This document shows, in pieces, positions 33,141 through 41,617 of a stretch of DNA of 64,000 nucleotides. The translations under genes were made by a program, and so were the position numbers. How positions within the stretch are numbered: position 1 is the stretch's first letter; each line of letters begins with the position of its first letter. The notes beneath the pieces were generated by a model. The model was given only the letters and a program-made list of their open reading frames with translations. It had not been told where the DNA came from and did not search any database. This DNA is from Rhodospirillales bacterium (lineage in GTDB: Bacteria > Pseudomonadota > Alphaproteobacteria > Reyranellales > Reyranellaceae), in NCBI GenBank assembly GCA_016185145.1, contig JACPOB010000045.1, positions 62,001-126,000 on the forward strand, read 5' to 3'.

Positions 33141-34337
33141 ATGGACCTGAACCTCAAACCCGAACACAAGGCATTCGCCGACGAAGTCCGCGCTTTCGCG
33201 CGTGCCAATCTGTCTCCGGCCACGAAGGCCAAGACCTTCTCCGGCAAGCATTACGACAAGGACGACCACATCCAGTGGCAGAAGGCGCTCGGCCGCCAGG
33301 GTTGGCTCGCCTACACCTGGCCCAGGAAGTACGGCGGCCCGGGCTGGGACGTGACGCAACGCTTCCTGTTCGAGAACGTGCTCGCTGAAGAAGGCGCGCC
33401 GCGCATCATCCCGTTCGGTCCCAAGATGGTCGGGCCGGTGATCTACACCTTCGGCACCGACGAGCAGAAGGAACGCTTCCTGCCCGGCATCCGCAGCTCC
33501 GAAGTGTCGTGGTGCCAGGGCTATTCCGAGCCGGGCGCCGGTTCCGATCTCGCGTCCCTGCGCACGCGCGCCGTTCTTGATGGCGACCATTACATCGTCA
33601 ACGGCCAGAAGACCTGGACCTCGTTCGCCCATTGGGGTGACTGGATCTTCTGCCTGGTGCGTACCAATCCCGACGCCAAGCTGCAGGAAGGCATCTCCTT
33701 CCTGCTGATCGACATGAAGACGCCGGGCGTCACGGTGCGGCCCATCATCATGCTGGATGGCGCCCATCACGTGAACGACGTATTCCTCGACAACGTGAAG
33801 GTCCCGGTCGCCAACCGCATCGGCAAGGAAGGCGAGGGCTGGACCTGCGCCAAGTTCCTGCTGGCCAACGAGCGGCTGGGCATCGCCGAGGTGCCGGCCT
33901 CCAAGCGCGGCGTGCGCTCGCTGCGCGACATCGCGCGTGCCGAGCCGGCGAACGGCGCCACCTTGGCCGAGGATCCGGCGTTCACGGCGCAGATCGCCGA
34001 CCTCGACCTTCAGGTCCAGGCGCTGGAGATGAGCGAGCTTCGCGCGCTCTCGACCATGGCGCTGGGCGGCGCGCCGGGGCCCGAGGTCTCGACCCTCAAG
34101 ATCCGCGGCTCGGAGATCCAGCAACGCATCACCGAGCTCACCATGGAGGCGGTCGGCGAATATGCCGCGCCCTACCAGCCCGGCATGCTGTTCCAGGACA
34201 GCAACGAAACGCCGGTCGGCCCCGACCATGCGCCGCCCGCCGCGCCGCGTTACTTCAATTTCCGCAAGACAAGCATTTACGGCGGCAGCAACGAAATTCA
34301 GAAGAACATCGTATCGAAGATGGTGTTGGGGTTATAA
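33141..34337 (+). CDS. Acyl-CoA dehydrogenase, PimC-like (tandem paralogue)
   Basis: 398 residues, the same length as the preceding gene and collinear with it; motifs WCQGYSEPGAGSDLASLRTRAV and YGGSNEIQKNIVSKMVLGL correspond. Differences cluster near the start (NLSPATKAKTFSGKHYDKDD) and in loop positions such as TWTSFAHWGDW, which may alter substrate choice. The two look like a tandem duplication kept intact. The small subunit follows at 34471. Probably dehydrogenates a different CoA ester from its twin. Confidence 0.9.
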   Translation: MDLNLKPEHKAFADEVRAFARANLSPATKAKTFSGKHYDKDDHIQWQKALGRQGWLAYTWPRKYGGPGWDVTQRFLFENVLAEEGAPRIIPFGPKMVGPVIYTFGTDEQKERFLPGIRSSEVSWCQGYSEPGAGSDLASLRTRAVLDGDHYIVNGQKTWTSFAHWGDWIFCLVRTNPDAKLQEGISFLLIDMKTPGVTVRPIIMLDGAHHVNDVFLDNVKVPVANRIGKEGEGWTCAKFLLANERLGIAEVPASKRGVRSLRDIARAEPANGATLAEDPAFTAQIADLDLQVQALEMSELRALSTMALGGAPGPEVSTLKIRGSEIQQRITELTMEAVGEYAAPYQPGMLFQDSNETPVGPDHAPPAAPRYFNFRKTSIYGGSNEIQKNIVSKMVLGL

Positions 34338-34355
34338 GGATCACAGAAATCATGG

Positions 34356-34448
34356 CTCCTCTCCCCCGCTAGGGGGAGAGGTCGGGAGAGGGGGCCACGC
34401 ACATCGCTTCCCCCTCTCCTAGCCTCTCCCCCTAGCGGGGGAGAGGGA
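34356..34448. repeat. Intergenic inverted repeat, family C
   Basis: CTCCTCTCCCCCGCTAGG ... CCTAGCGGGGGAGAGG arms with internal GGGAGAGGGGG / CCCCCTCTCC arms. A shorter copy is at 52581-52607. It lies between the large- and small-subunit dehydrogenase genes and ends 23 bases before the small-subunit ATG. Confidence 0.85.
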
Positions 34449-34470
34449 CTTGAATTTGGAGGAAGAAGAA

Positions 34471-35613
34471 ATGGACCTGTCCCTTTCCGACGAACAGAAG
34501 CAGCTGCAGGACGCTGCCGAGCGCTTCGTTCGCGACAAGTATGCCTTCGAGAACCGGCGCAAGATCGCCGCGACCGAGAAGGGCTGGCTGCCGGAGAACT
34601 GGGCGCAGATGGCCGAGCTGGGCTGGCTCGGCATGTCGTTCTCCGAGGACGATGGCGGCTACGGCGGCGGGCCGATCGAGACCATGATCGTCATGGAACA
34701 GTTCGGAAAGGGTCTGGTGCTGGAACCGTTCCTGCCGACCGTCGTGCTGGGCGGTGGCATGATCGCCAAGGCGGGCTCGAAGGCCCAGAAGGAAGCGCTG
34801 CTCGCCCCCATGATCGAGGGCAAGAAGCAGTTCGCCTTCGCCTGGCTGGAGCGTCAGTCGCGCTACAATCTGGCCGACGTCTCGCTCAAGGCGACCAAGG
34901 AAGGCAATGGCTGGTCGCTCTCGGGCCACAAGGGCGTGGTCTACAATGCGCCGTCGGCCGACCACATCATCGTGCTTGCTCGCACCTCGGGCGGGGCGCG
35001 CGAGGAGAAGGGGCTGACGCTGTTCGTCGTCGACGCCAAGGCCAAGGGCATCACGCGTCGCGACTACCCGACCCAGGACGCTCTGCGCGCATCCGAGCTC
35101 ACCTTCGACAAGGTCTCGGTCGGCGCAGACGCCGTGCTGGGCAAGGTCGATGACGCCTTCGGCGTGGTCGAGGATGCGGTCGATCATGCCATCGTGGCGC
35201 TGTGCGCAGAGGCGACCGGCTGCATGGACGCGATCAACGCAGCGACGCTCGAGTACATCAAGACGCGCAAGCAGTTCGGCGTGCCGATCGGCAAGTTCCA
35301 GGTGCTGCAGCACCGCATGGTCGACTGCTTCACCAACGCCCAGGAAGCGCGCTCGATGACGCTGATGGCCTCGCTCAAGATCGACGACAAGGACCCGATC
35401 GTGCGCCGCAAGGCGGCGTCGGGCGCCAAGGTCCAGATCGGCAAGTCGGGCAAGTTCTGCGGCCAGAGCGCGGTGCAGATGCATGGCGGCATGGGCGTCA
35501 CCGACGAGCTCTCGGTCAGCCACTACTTCAAGCGGCTGACCATGATCGACCTGATGTTCGGCAACCAGCAGCATCACCTGACGCGCTACAGCAACCTCGC
35601 CATGGCGGCGTAG
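34471..35613 (+). CDS. Acyl-CoA dehydrogenase, pimeloyl-CoA dehydrogenase small-subunit (PimD)-like
   Basis: A 380-residue ACAD with MDLSLSDEQKQLQDAAERFVRDKY at the N-terminus and GGYGGGPIETMIVMEQFGKGLVLEPFLPTVVLGGG, which is typical of the PimD small subunit. C-terminal QMHGGMGVTDELSVSHYFKRLTMID gives the FAD and substrate contacts. GGAGGA lies seven bases upstream of the ATG. In PimCD-type enzymes large and small subunits form a heterotetramer in beta-oxidation of dicarboxylic or aromatic-ring-derived CoA esters. One small subunit here may serve either of the two large ones. Confidence 0.9.
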   Translation: MDLSLSDEQKQLQDAAERFVRDKYAFENRRKIAATEKGWLPENWAQMAELGWLGMSFSEDDGGYGGGPIETMIVMEQFGKGLVLEPFLPTVVLGGGMIAKAGSKAQKEALLAPMIEGKKQFAFAWLERQSRYNLADVSLKATKEGNGWSLSGHKGVVYNAPSADHIIVLARTSGGAREEKGLTLFVVDAKAKGITRRDYPTQDALRASELTFDKVSVGADAVLGKVDDAFGVVEDAVDHAIVALCAEATGCMDAINAATLEYIKTRKQFGVPIGKFQVLQHRMVDCFTNAQEARSMTLMASLKIDDKDPIVRRKAASGAKVQIGKSGKFCGQSAVQMHGGMGVTDELSVSHYFKRLTMIDLMFGNQQHHLTRYSNLAMAA

Positions 35614-35634
35614 CAGCGGCTTGGACCAAAGCAA

Positions 35635-35742
35635 CCTCACCCTGAGGAGGCCCGCAGGGCCGTCTCGAAGGGTGGGCGACAGACAAGGTGCGCGTTGCCC
35701 ATGCTTCGAGACGCGCGCTTCGCGCGCTCCTCAGCATGAGGT
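35635..35742. repeat. Intergenic inverted repeat, family A
   Basis: CCTCACCCTGAGGAGG with inner GTCTCGAAGGGTGGG, paired to CTTCGAGACGCGC ... CTCCTCAGCATGAGG. Same element as 1038-1141. Lies between the PimD-like and AEC transporter genes. Confidence 0.85.
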
Positions 35743-35772
35743 TGGCTTGCCGAGCGACCTCAACGCCAGAGC

Positions 35773-36726
35773 ATGAGCGCCATCATCGATATCATCGTGC
35801 CGGTGTTCGGCACGGTTGCGGTCGGCTGGGTGCTGGGGCGCACCCTGCTCTCGACCGAAGGCTTGCGCGGGCTGACCCAGGTCGCCTTCTATTCGCTGTT
35901 CCCGGCGCTGCTTTTCCGGTCGATGGCCAAGGTGCGGCTCGAGGCGCTCGAGCTCGACATCATCGTCGTGTTCTTCGGCACCGGCCTCTTGCTCTACTTG
36001 CTGCTGATGCCGCTCGGTCGCGCTCTCGGCATGAGGCTCGGCGACCAGGCGGTGTTCGCCCTTTCCGGCACCTTCTCCAACGGCGTCGGCATCGGCATCC
36101 CCTTCATCACCTATGCCTTCGGCGAGGCGGGCCTGGTGCCGCTGCTCATGATCATCAGCGTCAACTCGCTGATCATGCTGACGCTCTGCTCGTTCCTGCT
36201 GGAGATCGGCTCGGGCGGCGGCGGCGGGCGGCTGCTCGCCAAGCTGGGCGGTGCGGCGCTGATGATGATGAAGCATCCGGTGATCCCGTCGATCTTCGCC
36301 GGCCTCGCCTGGGCCGAGCTGACGTCGCTGGTTCCGTGGCTGGGCATGCCGGTCGTGATCGACAAGGTCCTGCAGGCCCTGGCGCTGGCCGCGCCACCCT
36401 GCGGCCTGATCATGGCCGGTGCGTCGCTTGCCCATGTCGGACTGAAGGAGCACTGGCAGCCCGCCGCCGTCGCAACCGTGGTGAAGCTCGCCGTCATGCC
36501 GCTGTTGGTGTGGGCGGCCGGCCGCTACGTCTTCGCGCTCGATCCGCTGTGGCTCACCGTGGCCACCTTGAACGCCGCGCTGCCCGCCGGCGCCAACGTC
36601 TACCTAGTGGCCCAGCTCTATCGGACGGGCGTCGGGCTCGCGACCAACTCGGTCGTGATTTCAACGGGTACAAGCGTCTTTACTTTGTCTGTAGTGCTGC
36701 TGCTGCTTGGCGTGCAGACTCGTTGA
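35773..36726 (+). CDS. AEC-family (auxin efflux carrier-type) transporter
   Basis: A 317-residue protein with about ten hydrophobic segments in two repeats of five. LFPALLFRSMAKV in the first repeat, SGTFSNGVGIGIPFITYAFGEAGLVPL, and the C-terminal NAALPAGANVYLVAQLYRTGVGLATNSVVISTGTSVFTL are typical of the AEC/BASS-fold group that includes malonate and other organic acid carriers. It may move a dicarboxylate related to the dehydrogenases upstream, but the repeat between them argues for a separate transcript. Substrate not determined. Confidence 0.9.
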   Translation: MSAIIDIIVPVFGTVAVGWVLGRTLLSTEGLRGLTQVAFYSLFPALLFRSMAKVRLEALELDIIVVFFGTGLLLYLLLMPLGRALGMRLGDQAVFALSGTFSNGVGIGIPFITYAFGEAGLVPLLMIISVNSLIMLTLCSFLLEIGSGGGGGRLLAKLGGAALMMMKHPVIPSIFAGLAWAELTSLVPWLGMPVVIDKVLQALALAAPPCGLIMAGASLAHVGLKEHWQPAAVATVVKLAVMPLLVWAAGRYVFALDPLWLTVATLNAALPAGANVYLVAQLYRTGVGLATNSVVISTGTSVFTLSVVLLLLGVQTR

Positions 36727-36831
36727 AGTCGGCACGGTTGCTGTTTGAAGTTTGGGCTGGAGAGCGACCTCCGAATTTCGACCTGGGCCGGCCCGATCTG
36801 CCTGGGCCGTGTCCCGGCTGTCTCGCCATCG

Positions 36832-37449
36832 TTACTGGGCCGCGGCCAGTAGTCCGGCCTCGAACTCGATCTGGCGAACATCCGCGGCGAGCGCATTCGC
36901 TCGTTGGATGACGGGGATCCGTTCGTCCGACGATGCGTTGAGTGCCGAAAGCAGCTTGGCCTCGCCGTCGAGCGTTGCGATCTGACTGATTGCAGTAGCT
37001 GCTCGCAGGCGCATGGCAGCCAACCCGGCGGGATTGCTTGTCGCCCCGTTCTCGATGAAATCCGCGACTACCGCAAAGGACGAGCTCACGAAGCTTACTA
37101 TCGCGGTGATGATGGTTGCGATGCGTTGCTCGAGCAGAACTGCGCCGACGAGTCCCGCCGATGCGAGGCCGCCCACCAGGCTTCCTCCCAACCTGATGCG
37201 ACGCGCCCAGCGCAGTCGTTTGTCGAGATGCCGACCGATCTCCACCATTCGGGTGTGCGAAACCCGCAGTGTTTCGGCGACCAGATCGTGAAAGGCGTCC
37301 AGGCTGACATCCTTTTCCGTTCCGAGCACCTTGAGACCCGGCTGGAGAGCTTTGACGGTAGGATAACGGTTCTGCAGATTTTTTAGCGCCGAGCTGTCTT
37401 GAGCAGCAAGCAGAGAGACCAGCGACGTCACATTGATCTCATTCTTCAC
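36832..37449 (-). CDS. Two-transmembrane protein of unknown function (SLATT-like architecture)
   Basis: 205 residues from a GTG start preceded by GGAGG at six bases. A hydrophilic N-terminal part (residues 1-85) leads to RWARRIRLGGSLVGGL, two adjacent membrane helices (about 86-106 and 110-130) and a helical, charged C-terminal tail. This order resembles SLATT-type two-TM domains predicted as pore-forming effectors in conflict systems, but that is an architecture match only. Its start overlaps the upstream caspase-like gene by 11 bases, so the pair is translationally coupled. Composition is less GC-rich than the neighbours. Confidence 0.7.
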   Translation of the reverse strand: MKNEINVTSLVSLLAAQDSSALKNLQNRYPTVKALQPGLKVLGTEKDVSLDAFHDLVAETLRVSHTRMVEIGRHLDKRLRWARRIRLGGSLVGGLASAGLVGAVLLEQRIATIITAIVSFVSSSFAVVADFIENGATSNPAGLAAMRLRAATAISQIATLDGEAKLLSALNASSDERIPVIQRANALAADVRQIEFEAGLLAAAQ

Positions 37450-39334
37450 GCCACGCCTCCGAACATGCGAGCCAGATCGGTTTCAGGGTTTTGGGCTTTC
37501 GCGACCATCGCAGCCATTGGTAGAGGCAAACTGCAGCCGCGATAGGAAGCTCGTACGGGCCAATACCGGATTGGCGGCAGGCGCGCAGCAGCAGGACAAA
37601 AGCCACGATGGAGATCGGAATCGCTTCCAGCATCATCGCCCATTGGGGCCAATTGGATTCAAGCGTAACGGACTGGATGACGCTCGCGGCGAGGATCAGG
37701 GGTAAGCCGATCGTGGCCGCGTAGAGCGTAAGGTAGTCGCGCCAACCCTTGAGCAAGGGTACGAGAGGCTGCGGACCAACAACGGTAGCGAGCAACGGGC
37801 GCGCCTGCAGCGCTTTCCGCCAGGCAAAGAGGACGAGCGCATAGCTGGCGACGGTACTCAGGGCAAACCCCGTACCTGTTGCATCGCCCGCGCCCAAAGC
37901 CAGTATCACGATCGACCCTGCGGCAATGCCCGCAACAGAGAGTAAGTATGAGACTTCGGCGGCAGCCAGGTACGGAAACACCAGCAGGAAGACGGCCAAC
38001 TTCCTTGTGCGAATCAATCCCTGCCTGAGGGGGCTCGCATAGCTGTCGCCTGCCTCGGTCGACTGGTCATTCCAGGCGCGCCAGGTTGTCTTCAACTGGA
38101 AGACGCAATTGAACAGTCCGAAGAGCCAGATGATCCCGAGGATTTCCAATACCGATAAAAATCCAAGGAGCGTCGCCGAGACAGGTTTCATCCAAGCGCC
38201 CGGTACGGCGGCCGCCACTCTCACGCGGTTGAAGATGGCCTGGTTCGCCAAGGCCCCTTTTTCTGCCTTGGCGCGGGCGGCCACGAACAGCCTCGCGTCA
38301 TTCAGGAATGATGCCGTCACGACAAGGCCATCGGGTGAAGCCTTTGCAAGGGCAGCCAGAAGCTCCCCATGCGTGCCGCCAAATCGCACGACAGAAAGGG
38401 CTTCCGCCACGGCTTTGACGTTCACAGGCGAAAGGTAACCGCTGGAAGCAACACAGGCGCTTTCACAGCCGAGCACCAGGACGTTCTTTCCTACCCCCGC
38501 TACCGAGGATTCGAGTTCGGAGATGGAAAGTCTGGCCAGTGCCTCGCCCTGCGTGCCGCGCATTACCAGGGATGTCTCTTCGATATGCCCGACGATCACC
38601 ACAAGCTTGTCCGATGAGCGCCGGGCGATGTCGTTTGCGAGCGTGGATGCATCGCCTGGTTTCACGGCGCGGTGAGCATCGCCAGCTCCCCGGTCGAGAT
38701 AACGTACAACGTCGATCTCGCGAGGGTCGAACAGCGAATACACATCGACCTGCGACCGCGCTACGCGAGTATGCGCAACGGCGCTGTAGGTATCCAGATC
38801 GCGCACGGAATGGAGTTCGACGAACAGGTTGCCGTCGTCTACCTGCGCCAGAAGTCGTCCGGTTTGCGAATGCTCGATCCTGACGGCTGTCGAATCCTTC
38901 CGCAGCAGCCGGACGTTCTTGGCGTCGGGCATTGACATCAACAAAGGTCGAACCTGGGAGAGGAATTCCTCCGGAACATAGATGGCGGTTATTCCTGACT
39001 GCGCGAGCGCATTCGTCACGTCACTGGCTGATCGTACGGTCTTGGTAATGGTCTCGGTTTCGGTCCTGACCACGAGCTTCAGGGTCTCTCCTTCGGCCAT
39101 GAGGACGGACGCGCCCGGCGCACCTCGCATTCGCGCGGCACGAGCTGCAGCCAATGCGGCCTCTTCGGCGGTTCGGGCTGCTCCGCGAGCACCTGCCCGG
39201 CCGACATCGTCGATGCCGCCCAGTAGCTTCGTGAGGACATTGGCCTGCGCCGTTTGAGGAGCAACGGCCACTAGGCAAGCCGCAAGCGCGAACGCCAGAC
39301 AGGCCCAAATCGGTGAGCGAATGCTGAAGGCCAT
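37439..39334 (-). CDS. Secreted/membrane protein with a caspase/CHAT-like His-Cys domain, unknown function
   Basis: 631 residues. A signal peptide (MAFSIRSPIWACLAFALAAC, cleavage after AQA-31), an Ala-rich helix (44-70), an extracytoplasmic domain (about 75-375) and six or seven membrane helices from about 383 on. The domain contains DKLVVIVGHIEE with His250 at the end of a hydrophobic strand, and NVLVLGCESACVASSG with Cys290 at the end of the next. Strand-GH and strand-xxC-E/x-S pairs of this kind mark caspase-like and CHAT peptidases. No family is recognised outright. It is coupled to the two-TM gene downstream. GC is visibly lower than the window average, suggesting acquisition. Confidence 0.7.
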   Translation of the reverse strand: MAFSIRSPIWACLAFALAACLVAVAPQTAQANVLTKLLGGIDDVGRAGARGAARTAEEAALAAARAARMRGAPGASVLMAEGETLKLVVRTETETITKTVRSASDVTNALAQSGITAIYVPEEFLSQVRPLLMSMPDAKNVRLLRKDSTAVRIEHSQTGRLLAQVDDGNLFVELHSVRDLDTYSAVAHTRVARSQVDVYSLFDPREIDVVRYLDRGAGDAHRAVKPGDASTLANDIARRSSDKLVVIVGHIEETSLVMRGTQGEALARLSISELESSVAGVGKNVLVLGCESACVASSGYLSPVNVKAVAEALSVVRFGGTHGELLAALAKASPDGLVVTASFLNDARLFVAARAKAEKGALANQAIFNRVRVAAAVPGAWMKPVSATLLGFLSVLEILGIIWLFGLFNCVFQLKTTWRAWNDQSTEAGDSYASPLRQGLIRTRKLAVFLLVFPYLAAAEVSYLLSVAGIAAGSIVILALGAGDATGTGFALSTVASYALVLFAWRKALQARPLLATVVGPQPLVPLLKGWRDYLTLYAATIGLPLILAASVIQSVTLESNWPQWAMMLEAIPISIVAFVLLLRACRQSGIGPYELPIAAAVCLYQWLRWSRKPKTLKPIWLACSEAWREE

Positions 39335-39658
39335 GATTTGCCCTCAAAGTGAGGCGGGTCCCGCTAAACCACTGGTTGAACTATAGATCAGGCGGATCCC
39401 ATTTGAAAGACGACAGGGTTCTTGGCAGGCGGCTTGGCGCCGAGAAACGGTTGTAGAAGTGCGAGATGGCTGCTCAAGATCGGCGCGGGAGGGCTATTTC
39501 GGCGGCAGCGATGAAAGAGGAACGGCCTTTCGAGCCGGCGATCATCGTTGCCGCGAGCACGAGGGGACGGCCCCTCGCAGGTGCGGAAGTGCCCCATAAA
39601 GTCCGGCTGCTTCCGGCCGGACAAGATGTGATCTAGTCTCCTGGCAGGAGGTAAGGTC
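39335..39658. other. 324-base gap with two hairpins
   Basis: Between the divergent caspase-like gene and the TauD gene. Contains CGAGGGG-ACGG-CCCCTCG (39560-39577) and GTCCGGC...GCCGGAC (39601-39622), then the TauD ribosome site GGCAGGAGG. The hairpins would lie in the tauD leader. No gene seen; promoter elements unclear. Confidence 0.5.
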
Positions 39659-40516
39659 ATGGCTTACGAAACGGTGGAAGTCCGCAAGCTCACCGGCGGC
39701 TGCGGCGCCGAGGTTCTGGGCGTCGATCTCAACGCGATGAGCAATCGCCAGTGGGACGAAGTGCAGGCGGCCTTCACCGAGCATGGCGTCATCTTCTTCC
39801 GTGACCAGAAGCTCACGCCCGAGCAGCACCTCGAGTTCGCGCGGCGCTGGGCGCCGGTCGACGTCAACCGCTTCTTCAAGGCGGTGGCGGGCTATCCCGA
39901 GATCGCCGAAGTGCGCAAGGAGCCCGAGCAGAAGACCAACATCGGCGGCGGCTGGCACACCGATCACAGCTACGATCCCGAGCCGGCGATGGGCTCGATC
40001 CTGCTGGCGCGCGAGCTGCCGGAGGAGGGCGGCGACACGCTGTTCGCCAACATGTACCGCGCCTTCGAGACCCTATCGCCCGGCCTGCGGCACACCCTGG
40101 AAGGCATGAAGGCCGTGCACGGCTCGGCGCACATCTTCGGCGCCAAGGGCGTCAATGCCGCCAACCCCGAAGGAGCCAGCCGCTACGGCAACCAGCATCT
40201 GGTGGGCGACGACGTCGTGCACCCGGTGGTGATCCGCCATCCCCTGAGCGGCCGCAAGTCGCTCTACGTCAACCCGGCCTTCACCTTGCGCTTCGAGGGC
40301 TGGTCGGCCGAGGACAGCCGGCCGTTGCTGGAATATCTCTATCGTCACGCGTCGCGGCCGGAATTCACCTGCCGCTTCCGCTGGCGCGAGGGCTCGATCG
40401 CCTTCTGGGACAACCGCGCGACCTGGCACTACGCCGCCAACGATTACAGCGGCGAGCGCCGGTTGATGCATCGCATCACCGTCGCCGGCTGCGCCCTGCA
40501 ACCGGCGACGATGTGA
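39659..40516 (+). CDS. TauD/TfdA-family alpha-ketoglutarate-dependent dioxygenase
   Basis: A 285-residue Fe(II)/2-oxoglutarate enzyme. The facial triad is WHTDHSY (HxD, about residues 100-105) and the distal His in TWHYAANDYSGERRLMHR; the Arg after the distal His binds 2-oxoglutarate. LTPEQHLEFARRWAPVDVN is typical of the family. Members hydroxylate taurine, 2,4-D or other sulfonates and aryloxy acids so that they fall apart. AGGAGG lies eight bases before the ATG. Single-gene unit; substrate unknown. Confidence 0.93.
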   Translation: MAYETVEVRKLTGGCGAEVLGVDLNAMSNRQWDEVQAAFTEHGVIFFRDQKLTPEQHLEFARRWAPVDVNRFFKAVAGYPEIAEVRKEPEQKTNIGGGWHTDHSYDPEPAMGSILLARELPEEGGDTLFANMYRAFETLSPGLRHTLEGMKAVHGSAHIFGAKGVNAANPEGASRYGNQHLVGDDVVHPVVIRHPLSGRKSLYVNPAFTLRFEGWSAEDSRPLLEYLYRHASRPEFTCRFRWREGSIAFWDNRATWHYAANDYSGERRLMHRITVAGCALQPATM

Positions 40517-40531
40517 TCGTCCGTCCCGCGC

Positions 40532-40575
40532 ATTTCCGGCTGGCTGAACCGCTTGCGGTTCAGCCAGCCGGAAAT
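40532..40575. terminator. Perfect 21-bp hairpin between convergent genes
   Basis: ATTTCCGGCTGGCTGAACCG and its exact complement are separated by only a few bases. It lies between the convergent TauD and DUF992 genes, 15 bases past one stop and 4 before the other. Position suggests a bidirectional terminator, although no U-run follows on either strand. Confidence 0.6.
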
Positions 40576-40579
40576 CGCT

Positions 40580-41092
40580 CTACGGCTTTAGCTTGATGGT
40601 CATGGCGGCGACGCCGGTCGCGAGGTTGTAGCCCGCATCCTTGATCACGCCCGAGGCCACCATGCCGATTTCGGCGTTGGGGCCGCCATAGATCCAGTTG
40701 CCGCCGGCCTGCTGACCCGCCGCCACCGTGCCCTGCTCGCCGACATAGGTGCCGCTCAGGTCGTTGACGCCGCGCACCGACCCCAGCGAGTAGACGCGCC
40801 AGATCGTGTGGACGGCCCTGGTGTAGCCGATGTCGATGCCGACCTTGTCGATCGTGCCCGTATACTGGGCGCTCGCGGTGCCTTCCTTGTTGAGGAACAC
40901 GCAGTCGAGGCTCTTCTGCGACGCCAGAACGTAGCCGGTGCTGCCGCCGACGTTGCAGCTCAGCGAGCCGATGTAGATGCGGGAATTGGCGTTGGTGACG
41001 TTGAGTTGCTGCGGCGACGACTGGCTCATGGTGCAGGCGCCGACGGTCGCGGCGAGGGTTGCCGCGACGGCGGCCTTGACGATCAGTTTCAT
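40580..41092 (-). CDS. DUF992-family lipoprotein
   Basis: 170 residues with a lipoprotein signal: MKLIVKAAVAATLAATVGAC, lipobox VGAC with Cys20. The mature part holds the DUF992 pattern: YIGSLSCNVGGSTGYVLASQKSLDCVFL, YTGTIDKVGIDIGYTRA, LSGTYVGEQGTVAAG, GGNWIYGG. The family is common in Alphaproteobacteria and is thought to be exported; the role is unknown. A decayed copy of the same family lies immediately upstream on the same strand and reads into this gene. Confidence 0.88.
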   Translation of the reverse strand: MKLIVKAAVAATLAATVGACTMSQSSPQQLNVTNANSRIYIGSLSCNVGGSTGYVLASQKSLDCVFLNKEGTASAQYTGTIDKVGIDIGYTRAVHTIWRVYSLGSVRGVNDLSGTYVGEQGTVAAGQQAGGNWIYGGPNAEIGMVASGVIKDAGYNLATGVAAMTIKLKP

Positions 41093-41164
41093 GGGTATCC
41101 GTATCTCCTTACGCCGCCCGAGTATGGCACAACGCACAGCGGCGCAAGCGAGACTTGGGTCTGG

Positions 41165-41609
41165 CTGGCTCTTCAACGTGAGGGAAATCTCGGCGATGCC
41201 GTAGGCGAGGTCATAGCCGGCGTCGCCCGACGACCGGAGCTGGGTCGCCTGCAGGACGATCTGGTTGTTGCTGCCGCCATAGAGCCAGTTTCCGCCGGCC
41301 GTTGCGCCGGCCGAGACAGAAGCCTGCTTCGCCGCCGTCGTTGCCGGCGATTACCTTGGGGTCGGCGCTGGTCCTGTCGCTGACCAGCCCGCCGAACCGA
41401 TAGACCTTCCACATTACGTGACCAGGGGCTTGGTGGTACCGAGATCGAGGCCGAAGCGCCGGATCCTGCCGTCATAGGCGGCCGATGTGCCCTCCTTGTT
41501 GAGGACGCAGCTGAGAGTCGAGCCGACGACATAGTCGGGGCTGCCGGTGACGTTGCAGGTCAGCGCGCCGATGTAGACCAGTGAGCTGGCGTTGGCGGTG
41601 TTGAGCTAT
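41165..41609 (-). pseudogene. Decayed DUF992 gene copy
   Basis: Minus-strand translation gives NTANASSLVYIGALTCNVTGS, SCVLNKEGTSAAYDGRIRRFGLDLG, then a frameshift at a stop (about 41415), VMWKVYRFGG in another frame, and a second shift before TAGGNWLYGGSNNQIVLQAT and AYGIAEISLTLK. These align end to end with the intact DUF992 lipoprotein at 40580-41092. The signal peptide and start are missing, cut at 41609 beside the Doc toxin stop codon. At least two frameshifts plus the truncation make it non-functional. Confidence 0.8.
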
Positions 41610-41617
41610 GAAGCACG

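Noticed and set aside
40580..41176. 198-residue start for the DUF992 lipoprotein
   Set aside because: The extra N-terminal residues are read-through from the decayed DUF992 copy; the lipoprotein signal begins at 41092.
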